Source of the DNA: Nemopilema nomurai
Taxonomy: Eukaryota > Cnidaria > Scyphozoa > Rhizostomeae > Rhizostomatidae
Direction of reading: 5' to 3'
Assembly (NCBI GenBank): GCA_003864495.1
Contig: ML133481.1
Coordinates: forward strand, 383,479 to 447,478
Length of the DNA: 64,000 bases
The notes below the pieces were generated by a model, which saw only the letters and a program-made list of their open reading frames with translations, did no database searches and was not told the origin of the DNA. The stretch's first letter is position 1. Every line of letters begins with the position of its first letter. This document shows positions 23,001 through 31,537 of this stretch, one piece after another. The position numbers were made by a program, and so were the translations under genes.

Positions 23001-26000
23001 CAACAATGGGTTTATTATCCTCTTCAAATCCAAAGTCAGCTTTCCCCTTTAGTCTAAGTAAAACGAAGAAGACAAAAAGATGCAGTGACAATGTATTGAA
23101 AAGCGATAATACTAGCTCAATGAGTTCAAATGGATGCAGCTTGCCTCAAAACCTCTTTAAAGAAATTCAAAAATATATGATAACAAAGTGTGATTTGATA
23201 TCAGACCATATGTCTATTAAGGTCGATTAATAGTTCAAGCATTTAGTTATAATGTTACCAGCATCCCATACAGTAAGAAGGAAAGAAGTGGGTAGCTTTT
23301 AAGAAGAGATTTGTCCCATATACGGTCGGACTTATTTTAATAATACTTTTTCTATGATAAAGTTACAACCCTTTTAGCTCGCGGATTGGAGAAATATATA
23401 TTGATTGCAAGGAAAGAGACCTTTGAATTATCATTGCAAATGCATCAAAGTATCTTATAAAAGGTTCTCTATTACCTCATTTACTTACCTGAGAATGCTT
23501 GGATTTTGAAAAACGACCTCATATCTGAGTTCCATCACGGCGAAGTTGTTGCTAAGGTTAAACTTCTTTTCATATGCTTTGGGAAGGTATTTCTGTTTCA
23601 TTCTTTCCCTTATTTCTGTCATGCTGAAAATGTCGGATTCTGCACTCAGCAAGGTACGCATACCTTGGTCGCCAGATTTATCTTCTCTAATCGTTATGTC
23701 CATTTGCTCCTCTGTAAGAATGAAAAGCAAATCAGTTGATTCTTAGGCGAGAAGAATTGATAGAAAAGGCTGCTTACCTGCCTGTCATACAAAACTTAGT
23801 ACTGTATCAAAAGCATTGGCTCTGACGCAGGTTGGAAGGTTGATGGGCCAAGTGAGATTTTAACAATCATAACAAAAGATGTTTGAAAAAGCTCTATTGT
23901 TTTACACAAAAGTGAGGGGCCCTTCGTCGGAGGCCCTGAAAAGACAGCAAACCTATAATAGCAGCTCAAATCCGTTTTATTTTTTCAGTAGTCAGTTTGT
24001 GATTTATGACTCAAAGAGAACTATTACTGCAGATAATAATCAGCAAGCCACTAGAAGACATAGCACTTTCTTTTTCTGAAATTTCTACACACCCAAAACA
24101 ATTTCCTTTCCGAATCCAGCGAGCTCCCAGTCAGTATACTTTCCGCTCTCATCCACCCTCGATATCAATTGCAGCGTACAGTTGAGCAGTGTAACCAAGC
24201 CTCCTGTTACCACACTTAGAGGCTCAGTAAGATTAAGATTAACGTTTATGCTTTTCACATCTTTTAGAAACGTGATGGTGTCGTAAACACACTTCTTTGA
24301 CCCAGCGATTGGCAAATGCTCGAGTCCCTTTTCTGTGAAAGCCAAGGCTGCTAATTCTTTAATGGTGGTCTCTATTCGCTGGGGAGGGATCCATGTTACT
24401 GCATTGCTGCTGACTTCCACACGAAAAAGGAGCTTTTTAAGTGTCTGAAATGGCAAAACGTGACAACATTTCTTTGGTTGATAAGTAAATTAGAGAGTGG
24501 AAGCAACAAAAAGTGCTCTAGCAATTTTCTTAACGGCCAACGTATGATAAATTTTAAGCCTCTGCTTTCATGATTGCACTTGAATGACAAAGACAGGTAA
24601 TTACCGAATTTGATTTCATAATAACGGCGATGTTTCACCTCTCGATATTTCACCAAAGGTTTAATTGCAGTAATTGCAAGCATATTGACGATTTTCTTTT
24701 AGCAATATTACCGCCATGGTGTAGAGCTATAACAAGCTAATTTTCTAAACTTAACATACTTGAAAGCAGTTTCTTTCAATAAATTTGAAATAAAAGCAAA
24801 CGAACAACAATTTTCGACACAAAGTTTTCATCAGAGTAATGGCCTAAAATGCTTGGCATTACCTTTCCTTCTTCATCCTTGACATTATCATTTGTGTTTT
24901 GCGTAAAATGCATAAGATGCAAGCCTTCATCAATGACGTCGATTCCTTTCTTTGGCTCAAACTTTTCAATTAAGTTTCTAACCACTGGATTATTGACAAA
25001 AGTAAAGCTCCTTGTTGCTACCGTTATGCAAAAGTCACGATGTCCCTGGATGGTCTCTAAGTTAGAAGGTACAGCTGCGCCAGTTAACTTCAATAGGGTG
25101 CTGCTTATAGACTTTTGACTGTAATCAATAAAGATGGCGGCACCTGGAGAATCAAATTCTTCTTTTGGAGCTGTTGCATCTGCCTTCTTGAAGTCTTGCA
25201 CAATGACGTAAATTGAGCTTGCCTCAGTCAGCAAAATAGGTGCAGAAATCTTTCCCTTGGCAACCATTTCGAAACCCTGGCCTAGGTAATATGATGTAAA
25301 AAATATAATATAATATAATATAATATAATATAATATAATATAATATAATATAATATAATATAATATAATATATAATATAATATAATATAATATAATTTAT
25401 ATATTATATATATAATATAATATATATAATATATATATATAATTTTATATAATATAATATAATATTATATATATATAATTAATATAATAACCTGGTGCAA
25501 AGATCCCTACAATTTCTGGCTGCTGAAAACCCACGAACTGATAGATAGTTTTGTTTTTTCCAATTCATGCCATCGGAAACACTGGTGATCGGGCTCCTGA
25601 TCCAGACAGCTCTTGAAAATTGTCTGCGTCGACATTGAATTTGCCAAGAAAGTCCCTCAGACTGACGCTTGCCATATTCATCTTGAGGTCTGCATCACTT
25701 CTTTGCAATGGCTTCGACAATTCAAATCTCACATTGACGTCATTTCCTACAACCAGATGAGCGATTCAACATTCACTCATGGCAGAGAGCAATTGCAAGG
25801 GCAGCGATTTCATTAGAATTACCTTAAATGGCTATAAATAAACTTGATCAGGGGTAGCTTATTCAAAAAGGGTGGTTAATTCAGCAGGGGAGCTAATTAA
25901 TTTTTGCTCATTTAATGTAATGGAGAAATTTAATTCCAATGTTTTCCAGTCATTAATCTGAAGAAGGTTATTACCAATTTAAATGCACTCGATGATAAAG

Positions 26001-28455
26001 AGGTCCTACAAAATCCCAGGCATTGTCTATGCCAGCACAAGAAATTCAGAACCTGCTATTGCAACATCGTTTTTTTCATTTTCAAGTGGGCCAGCATCTG
26101 TTTTGCTTAAGATTTACGATTCAAGTTTGCCTCTGCAGAAATTTCAAAGATCAAAAGAATATTCCTATTATAAGACCAATTATGCAATGATTTCTTGTTT
26201 TTAAGTGTATTGAAATGCATGTTGACAATCCAATATGTTGTTTTGCTAAATTCAAAGCTGATCACTTTTTTTGAAATTATGTCCTGGTTCGTTCAATGGG
26301 CGCTTATTTGACAAGGGCTATCATTTCTGGGCATTTACAGCGGCAATTTCAGTGGCACCGTGGCTCTGCTCTATGGCACATTGAATCTTAAGTTTAGCAA
26401 CTTGTCCTTTGCCTTTGTCCTTTGCCTTTGTCCTTTGCCTTTGTCCTTTGCCTTTGTCCTTTGCAGTCTCGATGACAACAACGCAGGTAAAATTAGATCA
26501 ATGGAACATAGCTTGTCTGGTGAATTGCATTGCATTGATTAGATTGCCTATGCAGAGGGTCCAATGAAAATCACTTGGTATAAATCAAGTCTCATTTTTT
26601 GCATCAGCGCCAAGCAAGTACAATGATGACACATATAGAGCAACGACCTGAGTTGGGGTTTGGATTCAATGACCATCTTACCTACGGATGTCATGCATCG
26701 ACACTTATTTTCAGTTTCTCTATTGTCACTTCAGTTTCTGTGTGCTTCCATGCAATCACAATGTGCTCTCAGCAGCTAGAACCAAGTATCTCGAAGCAAT
26801 TTCATAAGATTCCTTTGTTTTGAGTTTGAACTGATATCGTTCTTCCACTGCATGTGTCGAAAGCAAATTCCTCAACGTAAAACTTTTCTGGGACGACGAA
26901 GTCTCTTGTTATCTATAATTGGGAAACAGTTGAAAAGAAAGACATTGTGGTATGGAGGAAAGCATCGCTGCTCTTAAAAGCGTTCTCAATGAAGTTAGAG
27001 AGTCTAAATGAAGCGATTTTGCCATTTTATATATATGGGAGAAAATTGCAGCAGTGATAAATTTTGCACCTTGTAGCATATATTTATTGTTTAGATAAAT
27101 GCATTTTGAGTTTCATGTAGAATGGGTTTTTGGTATTGCTTTTGAAAGCTTAGCACTGACAAAAAGACGATACACAAATATTAATGCAAGTGGAATGCAA
27201 AAAGCTTTACACCTTGCATGCTATGCTCAGGCAAATATTCTTTATATATATGGAATCTACGTTCATTTCTAGTCACCTCTAGAAAAAGTAAAGCGAAAGT
27301 AAAATGAAAGATATGTCTACCTATAATAGGATAAAATAATCCAATATCAAATTCGCCAGGCTTTGAAATGATGGTCTAAGAACTACTTGGGGTTCTCAAA
27401 ATAGCATACGACGCTTTTTGCTTTTTGCAGCAAAGATAGAGATCAATAAAACCTTTTCAAGCCATATCCAATTATGGTCTCATTGCATGAAATTGGTGTG
27501 CTCCATCATAAAAGTTCAAATGCCGGAATATCTGATTACAAAATCTTGTTATCTCTTTTCCTCACTGCTTTAGATTTTCGGGAAGAGACTGAACACAAGT
27601 TTAGGTTGGTACACAAGCAAACTCTATTGACTTTATTTACGCTCATCATAATGGACAGTGCAGTTGAAAAAGATATCACATTCCAGAATGACAATAAGAA
27701 TAAGAATGCAAATTCATGTAATAAGGATTCACAGATTAGCCAGTAAAAGTGCAAATTCATGTGATGAGGTTTTGCAGCTAAATCTTGTCTTTAGTTGACA
27801 AAGAAGGTGCAAAAGTTGGGCTCACCCGTTTGAGGTCAAGGCTTGAAATCAATTGTCCAATCACTTGGTCGAAAGGGCAAAGCCCAGCTATCTTTGTGTA
27901 CTTATTTTGACAGTCCTTCCTCTGCCCCTGGAACTTGCAGTCGGAGCTTCCGATTATGAAATTAGATGGTTGAGTATTCTTCAAGCTTTTGAAATCGCCT
28001 AAAATAGAAATTAATTTGCTGAGAAATTTTGCTTGCATGACAAGGTGACAATATAATTTGCAGTGTAACTGTTAAATGCAAATCGATACATTCAATATAC
28101 ATCTTTGATCTATGTCAAAAGATTTAAAGGTGGAAGTTTCATGCCACTCCCTGGATCGGAATTCAGAGATGTTGCTACTTAGGCGAGACATAAACATATA
28201 GTGCATGTACTTCTTCAAAAGCTGGTGACAAGTGGCACTCGCACAAGCTGCCATCTTTACGTAGCAATTCATGAAAAGAAAGCATGGTAAGTTGAAAAAT
28301 CGGATGGATGATTGTTGAGCTGTCAAAGGTGATCAAGAGGAGGCGATGTTTCTAAACATTTTAACGAGAATAGAAGCCAATAGCAAACCTTGTCCTATCA
28401 CAATTCCTGCAGGAAGAAGAACTAGCATTGCCAGAAAACGCCAACCAGGTAGCAT
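9284..28455 (-). CDS. Gene 1, copy A: secreted multidomain protein with three FTP (fucolectin) domains
   Basis: I modelled 28 coding exons whose GT...AG junctions and phases are all compatible, totalling 6,456 nt (2,151 residues) after allowing for small indels. Exons, 5' to 3': 28455-28389, 28247-28101, 27998-27826, 26912-26682, 25746-25492, 25281-24863, 24444-24093, 23711-23489, 23053-22854, 22632-22534, 22098-21810, 21008-20851, 20606-20318, 18235-18078, 17841-17556, 17443-17286, 17048-16736, 15876-15730, 15172-14924, 14592-14132, 13647-13374, 12791-12610, 12164-11769, 11545-11188, 11008-10841, 10469-10401, 9969-9758, 9400-9284. The signal peptide and absence of an obvious membrane segment suggest secretion. 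As written, exons 4 and 5 lack 4 and 3 nt and exon 17 has one extra G relative to copy B. These are probably sequence errors. FTP lectins bind fucose; the other modules are unrecognised, so overall function is unknown. Confidence 0.85.
9285..9757 (-). other. Last coding exon plus intron 27 of gene 1
   Basis: 9,285-9,400 is coding; 9,401-9,757 is an intron with no feature I can name. Confidence 0.6.
10980..12192. other. Segment present in copy A, deleted in copy B
   Basis: Copy B joins the bases equivalent to 10,979 directly to those equivalent to about 12,193 (junction 43,826/43,827). The ~1.2 kb lost in copy B contains exons 23 and 24 and the 5' end of exon 25 of gene 1. No repeat longer than a base or two is seen at the breakpoints, so an end-joining type deletion or an assembly difference are both possible. 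Confidence 0.9.
11188..12164 (-). CDS. Gene 1 exons 23-24: helical region with CFNGEFF and HYSPWA motifs
   Basis: Exon 23 (12,164-11,769, 132 codons) is helical at first (LLLNRYKEAKTISQNLVKFK), then ends PICFNGEFFTNVGVQIL. Exon 24 (11,545-11,188) has MYKALEDAELRYIRIEDIKK and then RRMPRFTTKSDKTIMGFHHY followed by SPWAVARRSQ. Residues about 1713-1963. In gene 2 these two exons are fused into one (2,306-1,619), with PVFCFNGEFFSNVARVML and FYHYSPWATARRSQ conserved. These motifs define an unrecognised domain. The whole segment is deleted in copy B. Confidence 0.85.
12610..12791 (-). CDS. Gene 1 exon 22: small Cys module
   Basis: This 182-nt exon (residues about 1652-1712) reads VPMGGLEWKDDCIATSGGKY onward, with KCVTW and LLKCEAKK, giving three cysteines. 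Gene 2 shares the pattern (HDCEEHMFGCLRW, MLRCEARK) with the spacing from the second Cys to the third conserved. The acceptor is CCTTGCAG, the donor CGA|GTAACC, phases 1 to 0. The family is unknown. Copy B has it at 44,424-44,243. Confidence 0.8.
13171..13380. repeat. 70-bp minisatellite, 3 copies, carrying a splice donor
   Basis: Units of exactly 70 bp begin at gcattcatt (13,172, 13,242, 13,312). Each unit contains, on the minus strand, CAGTACTG|GTAAGTTCAGG, i.e. the 5' splice site of gene 1 exon 21. The real exon end is at 13,374; copies of the donor recur 70 and 140 bp into the intron. Confidence 0.95.
13374..13647 (-). CDS. Gene 1 exon 21: coiled-coil segment
   Basis: This 274-nt exon (residues about 1561-1651) starts LKMDITEQAAERASTGTKD and is rich in Ala, Lys, Glu and Asp with heptad-like spacing (KLYAKYDDEIASKKSEML, EIEANNADIDQ). 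It ends DCVTVSST. A coiled coil suggests oligomerisation. Gene 2 has an exon of exactly 274 nt in the same place. The donor GTAAGTTC lies inside the first unit of a 70-bp minisatellite, so the intron begins with tandem copies of its own 5' splice site. Confidence 0.85.
14132..17048 (-). CDS. Gene 1 exons 17-20: beta-rich modules shared with gene 2
   Basis: The exons are 17,048-16,736, 15,876-15,730, 15,172-14,924 and 14,592-14,132 (residues about 1171-1560). They carry, in order: LDLSVCGMGNNEDGFCAFLK; MKPIRILQRMP; GLPLEKLIAAFGVRRVPETLL; EWTVPEGDIKISQGLYFIG, then GPTLTVVISNAGG and IQGYLETIGIQGLF. Gene 2 has matching exons (312/309, 147/153, 249/246 nt). Copy A exon 17 has one extra G near 17,030 relative to copy B, which breaks the frame as written. 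The intron between exons 17 and 18 holds a 14-bp minisatellite. No named family is recognised. Confidence 0.82.
15944..16172. repeat. 14-bp minisatellite in gene 1 intron 17
   Basis: About 16 tandem units of ggatccctgtagga, with variants at the left end (agtatccctgtag). It lies between exons 17 and 18, just upstream of the exon 18 acceptor at 15,876. Three units make 42 nt, so the array is open in several frames and gives artificial repetitive ORFs; it is intronic. Confidence 0.93.
17286..17841 (-). CDS. Gene 1 exons 15-16: FTP/fucolectin domain 3, vicinal Cys pair lost
   Basis: Exons 17,841-17,556 (286 nt) and 17,443-17,286 (158 nt) encode residues about 1023-1170. Motifs: GNLAKGKATRQSS, RAVDGN, SCTHT, WWMVDL, VTNRGDAVPERL, CMHHSG, GRYVYVMLKG, LTMCEVEVY. 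The usual GDCC is GDAV, so the vicinal disulfide that stacks on the sugar in the eel lectin cannot form. His and both Arg remain. Both copies agree, so this is not a local sequencing error. Confidence 0.93.
18078..20606 (-). CDS. Gene 1 exons 13-14: FTP/fucolectin domain 2
   Basis: Exons 20,606-20,318 (289 nt) and 18,235-18,078 (158 nt) encode residues about 874-1022. Motifs: GNLAKGKNAKQSS, KAVDGN, SCTQT, WWRVDL, ITNRGDCCSERL, CVHLPE, GRYVYVMLRG, LTLCEVEVF. The His of the binding motif is Gln here (SCTQT), while the Arg and vicinal Cys pair remain, so sugar contact may be altered. The intron between the two halves is about 2.1 kb, the longest in the gene. Confidence 0.93.
18236..20317. other. 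Long intron inside FTP domain 2, content mostly unexplained
   Basis: About 2.1 kb between the two halves of FTP domain 2. I see no reverse transcriptase motif, tandem array or tRNA. A stretch at about 19,470-19,685 is less AT-rich and open on the plus strand for 71 codons but shows no recognisable motif. Copy B (50,228-52,314) is nearly identical. Confidence 0.6.
20851..22098 (-). CDS. Gene 1 exons 11-12: FTP/fucolectin domain 1
   Basis: Exons 22,098-21,810 (289 nt) and 21,008-20,851 (158 nt) encode one F-type lectin domain, residues about 725-873. Motifs in order: GNIAKGKSTKQSS, RAVDGN, SCTHT, WWRVDL, ITNRGDCCSARL, CVHHSG, GRFVFIMLQG, LTLCEVEVF. The fucose-site residues known from the eel lectin (His of SCTHT, Arg of NRGD, vicinal Cys pair, Arg three after it) are all present, with the His-to-Arg spacing of 27. 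This is the only one of the three domains with the full set. The intron phases are 1-2-1. Confidence 0.93.
22534..24444 (-). CDS. Gene 1 exons 7-10: further beta-rich and linker region before the lectin domains
   Basis: The exons are 24,444-24,093 (phase 0 to 1), 23,711-23,489 (1 to 2), 23,053-22,854 (2 to 1) and 22,632-22,534 (1 to 1). They encode residues about 434-724. Exon 7 has two cysteines (KKCVYDT, LLNCTLQL). Exon 8 has a charged stretch (SMTEIRERMKQKYLPKAYEK) then strands. Exon 9 reads LKGKADFGFEEDNK onward. Exon 10 is a short linker ending APHIPTIP just before the first FTP domain. All junctions are canonical, with GTAAGT after exon 8 and GTGAGT after exon 10. No family is recognised. 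Confidence 0.75.
24863..25281 (-). CDS. Gene 1 exon 6: beta-rich repeat module, first instance
   Basis: This 419-nt exon (residues about 294-433) starts with GQGFEMVAKGK after the acceptor CCTAG and ends at the good donor AAAG|GTAATG. It holds the pattern LLKLTGAAVPSNL ... GIDVIDEGLHLMHF. The same layout (L-x-VP-x-LL, then a strand, then an 'I-x-x-GLxxxG' strand pair) recurs in exons 19-20 and in gene 2. I infer an internally duplicated module; no family name can be given from sequence alone. Copy B is open at 57,277-56,859. Confidence 0.8.
25290..25490. repeat. ATAAT microsatellite forming an intron, copy A
   Basis: A run of (ATAAT)n with degenerate TATATA parts fills essentially all of the intron between gene 1 exons 5 and 6. 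Only about 20-25 bp near the acceptor is non-repetitive. The donor as written is GTTATT; copy B reads GTATGT. Confidence 0.95.
25492..26912 (-). CDS. Gene 1 exons 4-5: beta-rich region (frameshifted as written in copy A)
   Basis: Exon 4 (26,912-26,682) and exon 5 (25,746-25,492) encode residues about 130-293. In copy B exon 4 is open for 78 codons and ends at a strong donor (TAG|GTAAGA), joining exon 5 in phase 1. Copy A lacks four single bases in exon 4 and three in exon 5, mostly in short homopolymers, so the frame breaks. The segments alternate short hydrophobic strands with polar turns (FAFDTC, TFVIAWKH, VNVRFELS) and look like beta-sandwich. No family is recognised. The intron after exon 5 is an ATAAT microsatellite. 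Confidence 0.7.
26401..26464. repeat. 13-bp repeat cctttgtcctttg, copy A
   Basis: About 4.5 units in the intron between gene 1 exons 4 and 5. Copy B has two units more. Confidence 0.9.
27826..28247 (-). CDS. Gene 1 exons 2-3: Cys-containing N-terminal region
   Basis: Exon 2 (28,247-28,101) and exon 3 (27,998-27,826) cover residues about 23-129. Exon 2 starts CASATCHQLLKK and is probably helical. Exon 3 has three cysteines (SSDCKFQGQRKDCQ, AGLCPFDQV). The acceptor after GATGGCAG was chosen because it alone joins exon 1 in phase 1 and stays open; exon 2 then joins exon 3 in phase 1 and exon 3 ends in phase 0 at CGG|GTGAGC. I do not recognise the domain. The cysteines suggest disulfides in an extracellular protein. 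Confidence 0.65.
28389..28455 (-). CDS. Gene 1 exon 1: start codon and signal peptide
   Basis: The ATG at 28,455 opens a 22-residue stretch (MLPGWRFLAMLVLLP, then AGIVIGQ) with one basic residue, a hydrophobic core and small residues near the end, typical of a secretory signal peptide. The next exon begins with Ala-Cys-Ala, so cleavage is likely near residue 22. The donor is GTTTGC (weak) in phase 1. A TATAAATA motif lies about 110 bp upstream. Copy B has the same exon at 60,545-60,479. Confidence 0.8.
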
Positions 28456-28565
28456 CTTGAACTATAAAATTATTAGAAAACTCATTTAAAATTAACTATA
28501 GAATTTCGTGCCAATTATGAGAAGCTTAGCTGCAAGGGATTGAGGAACTTGATCTTCAACGAGAC

Positions 28566-28573
28566 TATTTATA
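28566..28573 (-). promoter_or_regulatory. Candidate TATA box of gene 1, copy A
   Basis: TATAAATA on the minus strand about 110 bp upstream of the gene 1 ATG, which would leave a 5' leader of roughly 80-90 nt. It is conserved exactly in copy B (60,656-60,663). AT-rich background tempers confidence. Confidence 0.5.
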
Positions 28574-29073
28574 AAATGAGCACTGATTGATGTGTTTACG
28601 ATCAAATTATTGAACAGGTAGCCAGAAAGCAAAATGCTTAATCATCAACCCTAATAATTAAGGGTAAAAACATTTAGTTATCAAAGAACTATTCCCTCAC
28701 AACTTATAAAATCGAATAATATTTCTTCTTATTTTTAACTGTACAATTTGAGTTTAGGTATGGGGAAGCAAATGCGCCTGTTTATCTGATAGGCAAACAG
28801 TGACGTCATTAGAAGCATAAACAGAAGCATTATTTTCTAATTAACAATTAACAAGCATAACTCCCGTGACAATTGTTTTGCATTGGAAGAAAACATAGAT
28901 TAAGAAAAATTCACAATGGCTAGAAAAAGCGGAACTAGTTTTCGCATACTTAAAGTACTTTTTGCGTCCGACACTCCTCAGAGTATGCAAATGTCGGAAG
29001 ATAACCAAAAACTGACCAAATAAATAGCCAGATGCGGATCGAAAACACTAGAGGGTGATAAGAAGAGCCCGTG

Positions 29074-29400
29074 ATTGGTTATAATTGACAAATCAGCGTT
29101 ACTTGACACCTAACTTTAGAAGAGCCCAAGGGAAAACTTCTACAGAAAGAGAGCAGCCGCGTCGAAATTGGAAAAGACGCAATGCCCAAATTAATTGTGA
29201 TTCGGCTATAGGACAACATCTTTTGGAGAATCCAGATTGCGCCAAAACATTCACTGACGACAATTTTCGTATAATTGGGCAAGCTAGGTCGTCCTTTTAC
29301 CTAGGTGTTTTGGAGTCTCTATATTTTAATAGAAAATCCCATTCTTTGTAGACAGAATAAGTTCGTCTCTTCCCTTCAACAGTCGATAAAAACATCTTTA
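29074..29400 (+). mobile_element. Penelope-like retroelement remnant with inverted end
   Basis: The plus-strand translation holds INCDSAIGQHLLENPDCAKT, then FRIIGQARSSFYLGVLESLY and ENPILCRQNKFVSSL, resembling the C-terminal endonuclease tail of Penelope-like elements. The first ~65 bp (aatcagcgttacttgacacc onward) match the reverse complement of the 3' flank at 8,720-8,780, so one element end is present in inverted orientation upstream of a direct fragment. It lies about 0.6 kb upstream of the gene 1 start. Confidence 0.6.
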
Positions 29401-31258
29401 GCTATATGCATAACTTTTATAGATCGCCCATGCCAATTCTTTATCATTCTTGCAAAGTTTTTAAGGTTTTCCTCAGATTCAAAAGCTGCATGAAAACTGA
29501 TCCAGATTTGTGTTCAAAGGGATCTAATACTGTTTGATCCAAAGTCGTCTGATTTGATCAATGATGAATCACATATTTTGATTTCCTTCAAATAGCTGCA
29601 AAAGTGTACTGCCACTATTTTGCTTTCCCTGCAATAATGTTTGGCACCAAGAACTGCAAGGGGGATGTGTGGGTTTTGGCTGAAGTCTTCAAATAAAATC
29701 AAAATGTTATGGTTTTGAGATTGTCAAGGAAATCTGTCCCGCTTCGAGGTTTCTAAAAAAAATCTTATTTCACTGCTCGTCTTCCTTTTTTGAAACAATT
29801 TGAAAAGCTTTTGAAAATTTTTTCAGGCTGGACATAGCTAGACATTTTACACAAATTTGCTTCTTTTTCAAATTCTTTTTCGGATAGATTTGATATCAGG
29901 TGAGATCCTCTGATTTCCGCAAAATCATTCAATCATGTGTTTATAGTGTCACCTAGCATCAAATGTAATATGCGGAAGAATTTTCCTTGTTAGTTTGATA
30001 TACAAGTTGAAATATTTACTCAAACTTATTCGATGTGAAATCATATTGTTTGGGGAGGGGGGGGGGGGGGGAGGGTACGGAACTTAGATCCATCCCTGTC
30101 AAAATCGCGTAAACTTAGAGGCATTAAAAGATGCACATTTCCGCTGATGAAAAGAGCACATCTGCCATTGAAAAAAAAGAATCTCTGTCGATGGAGTTTT
30201 GGGATTCGACCACCAACGATACTGGTGTCTTATCAGGACTAGGTCCGGTAAAGCTACTTGAATCTCCACGGGTCAATTACGGCCACCCAGACCCCTAAAT
30301 GTATGTTATCTTGAACGTGTTCAAAGTCATGGGTAAGCAGGTTTAGTGCAATTCAATCCAAACTTCAGTCTGCTTCAACGAATAACTAAACTTGATCGGT
30401 GATAGATACAGTGATTGGTGTTAATACTCGAATCATCCATACTTTTTTTGGTGTAGTGCATTAAGGTGCATGGAAATCTGCTTTCCCATCATGCCTTATC
30501 GAAACTCTACTTTTGTTTTTTTGAAAAAAATAAGGATGAATGAGGGAGCAAGTACCCCATAGGATAATAAACATCCACAGATAAAGAAATCAAAGCTGGG
30601 GTTCTAGATATAGACAATTCTATGAAGAAAGCCTCCTAGCATTCTATGAAGGAAATAGATCTAAGAAAAAAGCAGGAAGCCAACTACATCAATCTCTAGT
30701 ATCAAAGTTATACGCAAAAGCAAGATAAAACTCTGCTTCTCGAGCACTTCATCTTTTTACCCTAGAAGTGTAAACTCGTGTTTGGTCTAAAACGATTTTG
30801 ACTAATGCTAGCAAACAATTTTATTTCAAAATTAGGATGAATGAAAATATTGATTGTTAATTCAGACTTGCAGTGTGACCACCTAATTAAAGATATCTCT
30901 AAAGTAAACGTGAAAAGGGCTTCAGAAAGTTTTTATGATAAAAGGGAAACAAATCCTTAGCATCGGCCACAAAAACCTAAAAATGATTTGAATTTACAAT
31001 TTCTATAGATAAACTTCACCCTAAGAAAGAAAAATGAAAGGCAAATTTGTGGTGAATATAAATTTGTAAGTAGCTACCTAAACAACTACATTATACAGTA
31101 CAGTCAATATATGTCACTCTTAATGCCAAAGACTGCACAGCGCTTTAAATTAATGTATCAACTAAAGAGATAATAACAAATGAGATCTAGGGTACAAGCA
31201 CAGAATTGTTTTTTATGAGCTATTTACATTTCTAGCATTTTCAGTAATTGCTACGATA
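29401..31258. other. Intergenic sequence upstream of gene 1, copy A
   Basis: No supported gene. It includes a G-rich tract at about 30,053-30,074 (poly-G, length different in copy B at 62,156-62,169). Confidence 0.6.
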
Positions 31259-31341
31259 TTATCGAGCTTGCTGAGCTGGTTTTGTGCCTTCTAATGCCAA
31301 TGCCCGCAACAGTAGCCAAAAAGGATCACGTAAAAGGTACA

Positions 31342-31537
31342 TACCTTGTGTAAACGAAAGGCCGTTATGAGAGACAACTATTTCAAGTAAATCGCCTGCA
31401 TGCTTACAGCGCCAATGACCGGCAATGCTATTTATGACTGCCTTCTTCAACATCAACTTTTGCGAATAATCATTGATCCATAGCAGGCGATATCTATCGT
31501 TTTTTGTTTTGGCTTTCGTACATGCAGGAAACACCAT
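31342..31537 (-). CDS. Unrecognised candidate exon upstream of gene 1
   Basis: The open minus-strand stretch MVFPACTKAKTKNDRYRLLW ... HWRCKHAGDLLEIVVSHNG ends at a good donor (CAAG|GTATGT). In copy B (about 63,462-63,650) the same DNA has indels that break the frame, so either copy B is wrong or this is not coding. It could be a fragment of another minus-strand gene or a transposon. No family is recognised. Confidence 0.25.

Noticed and set aside
29514..29702. 62-codon minus-strand ORF downstream of the retroelement remnant
   Set aside because: No motif, and copy B indels break it.
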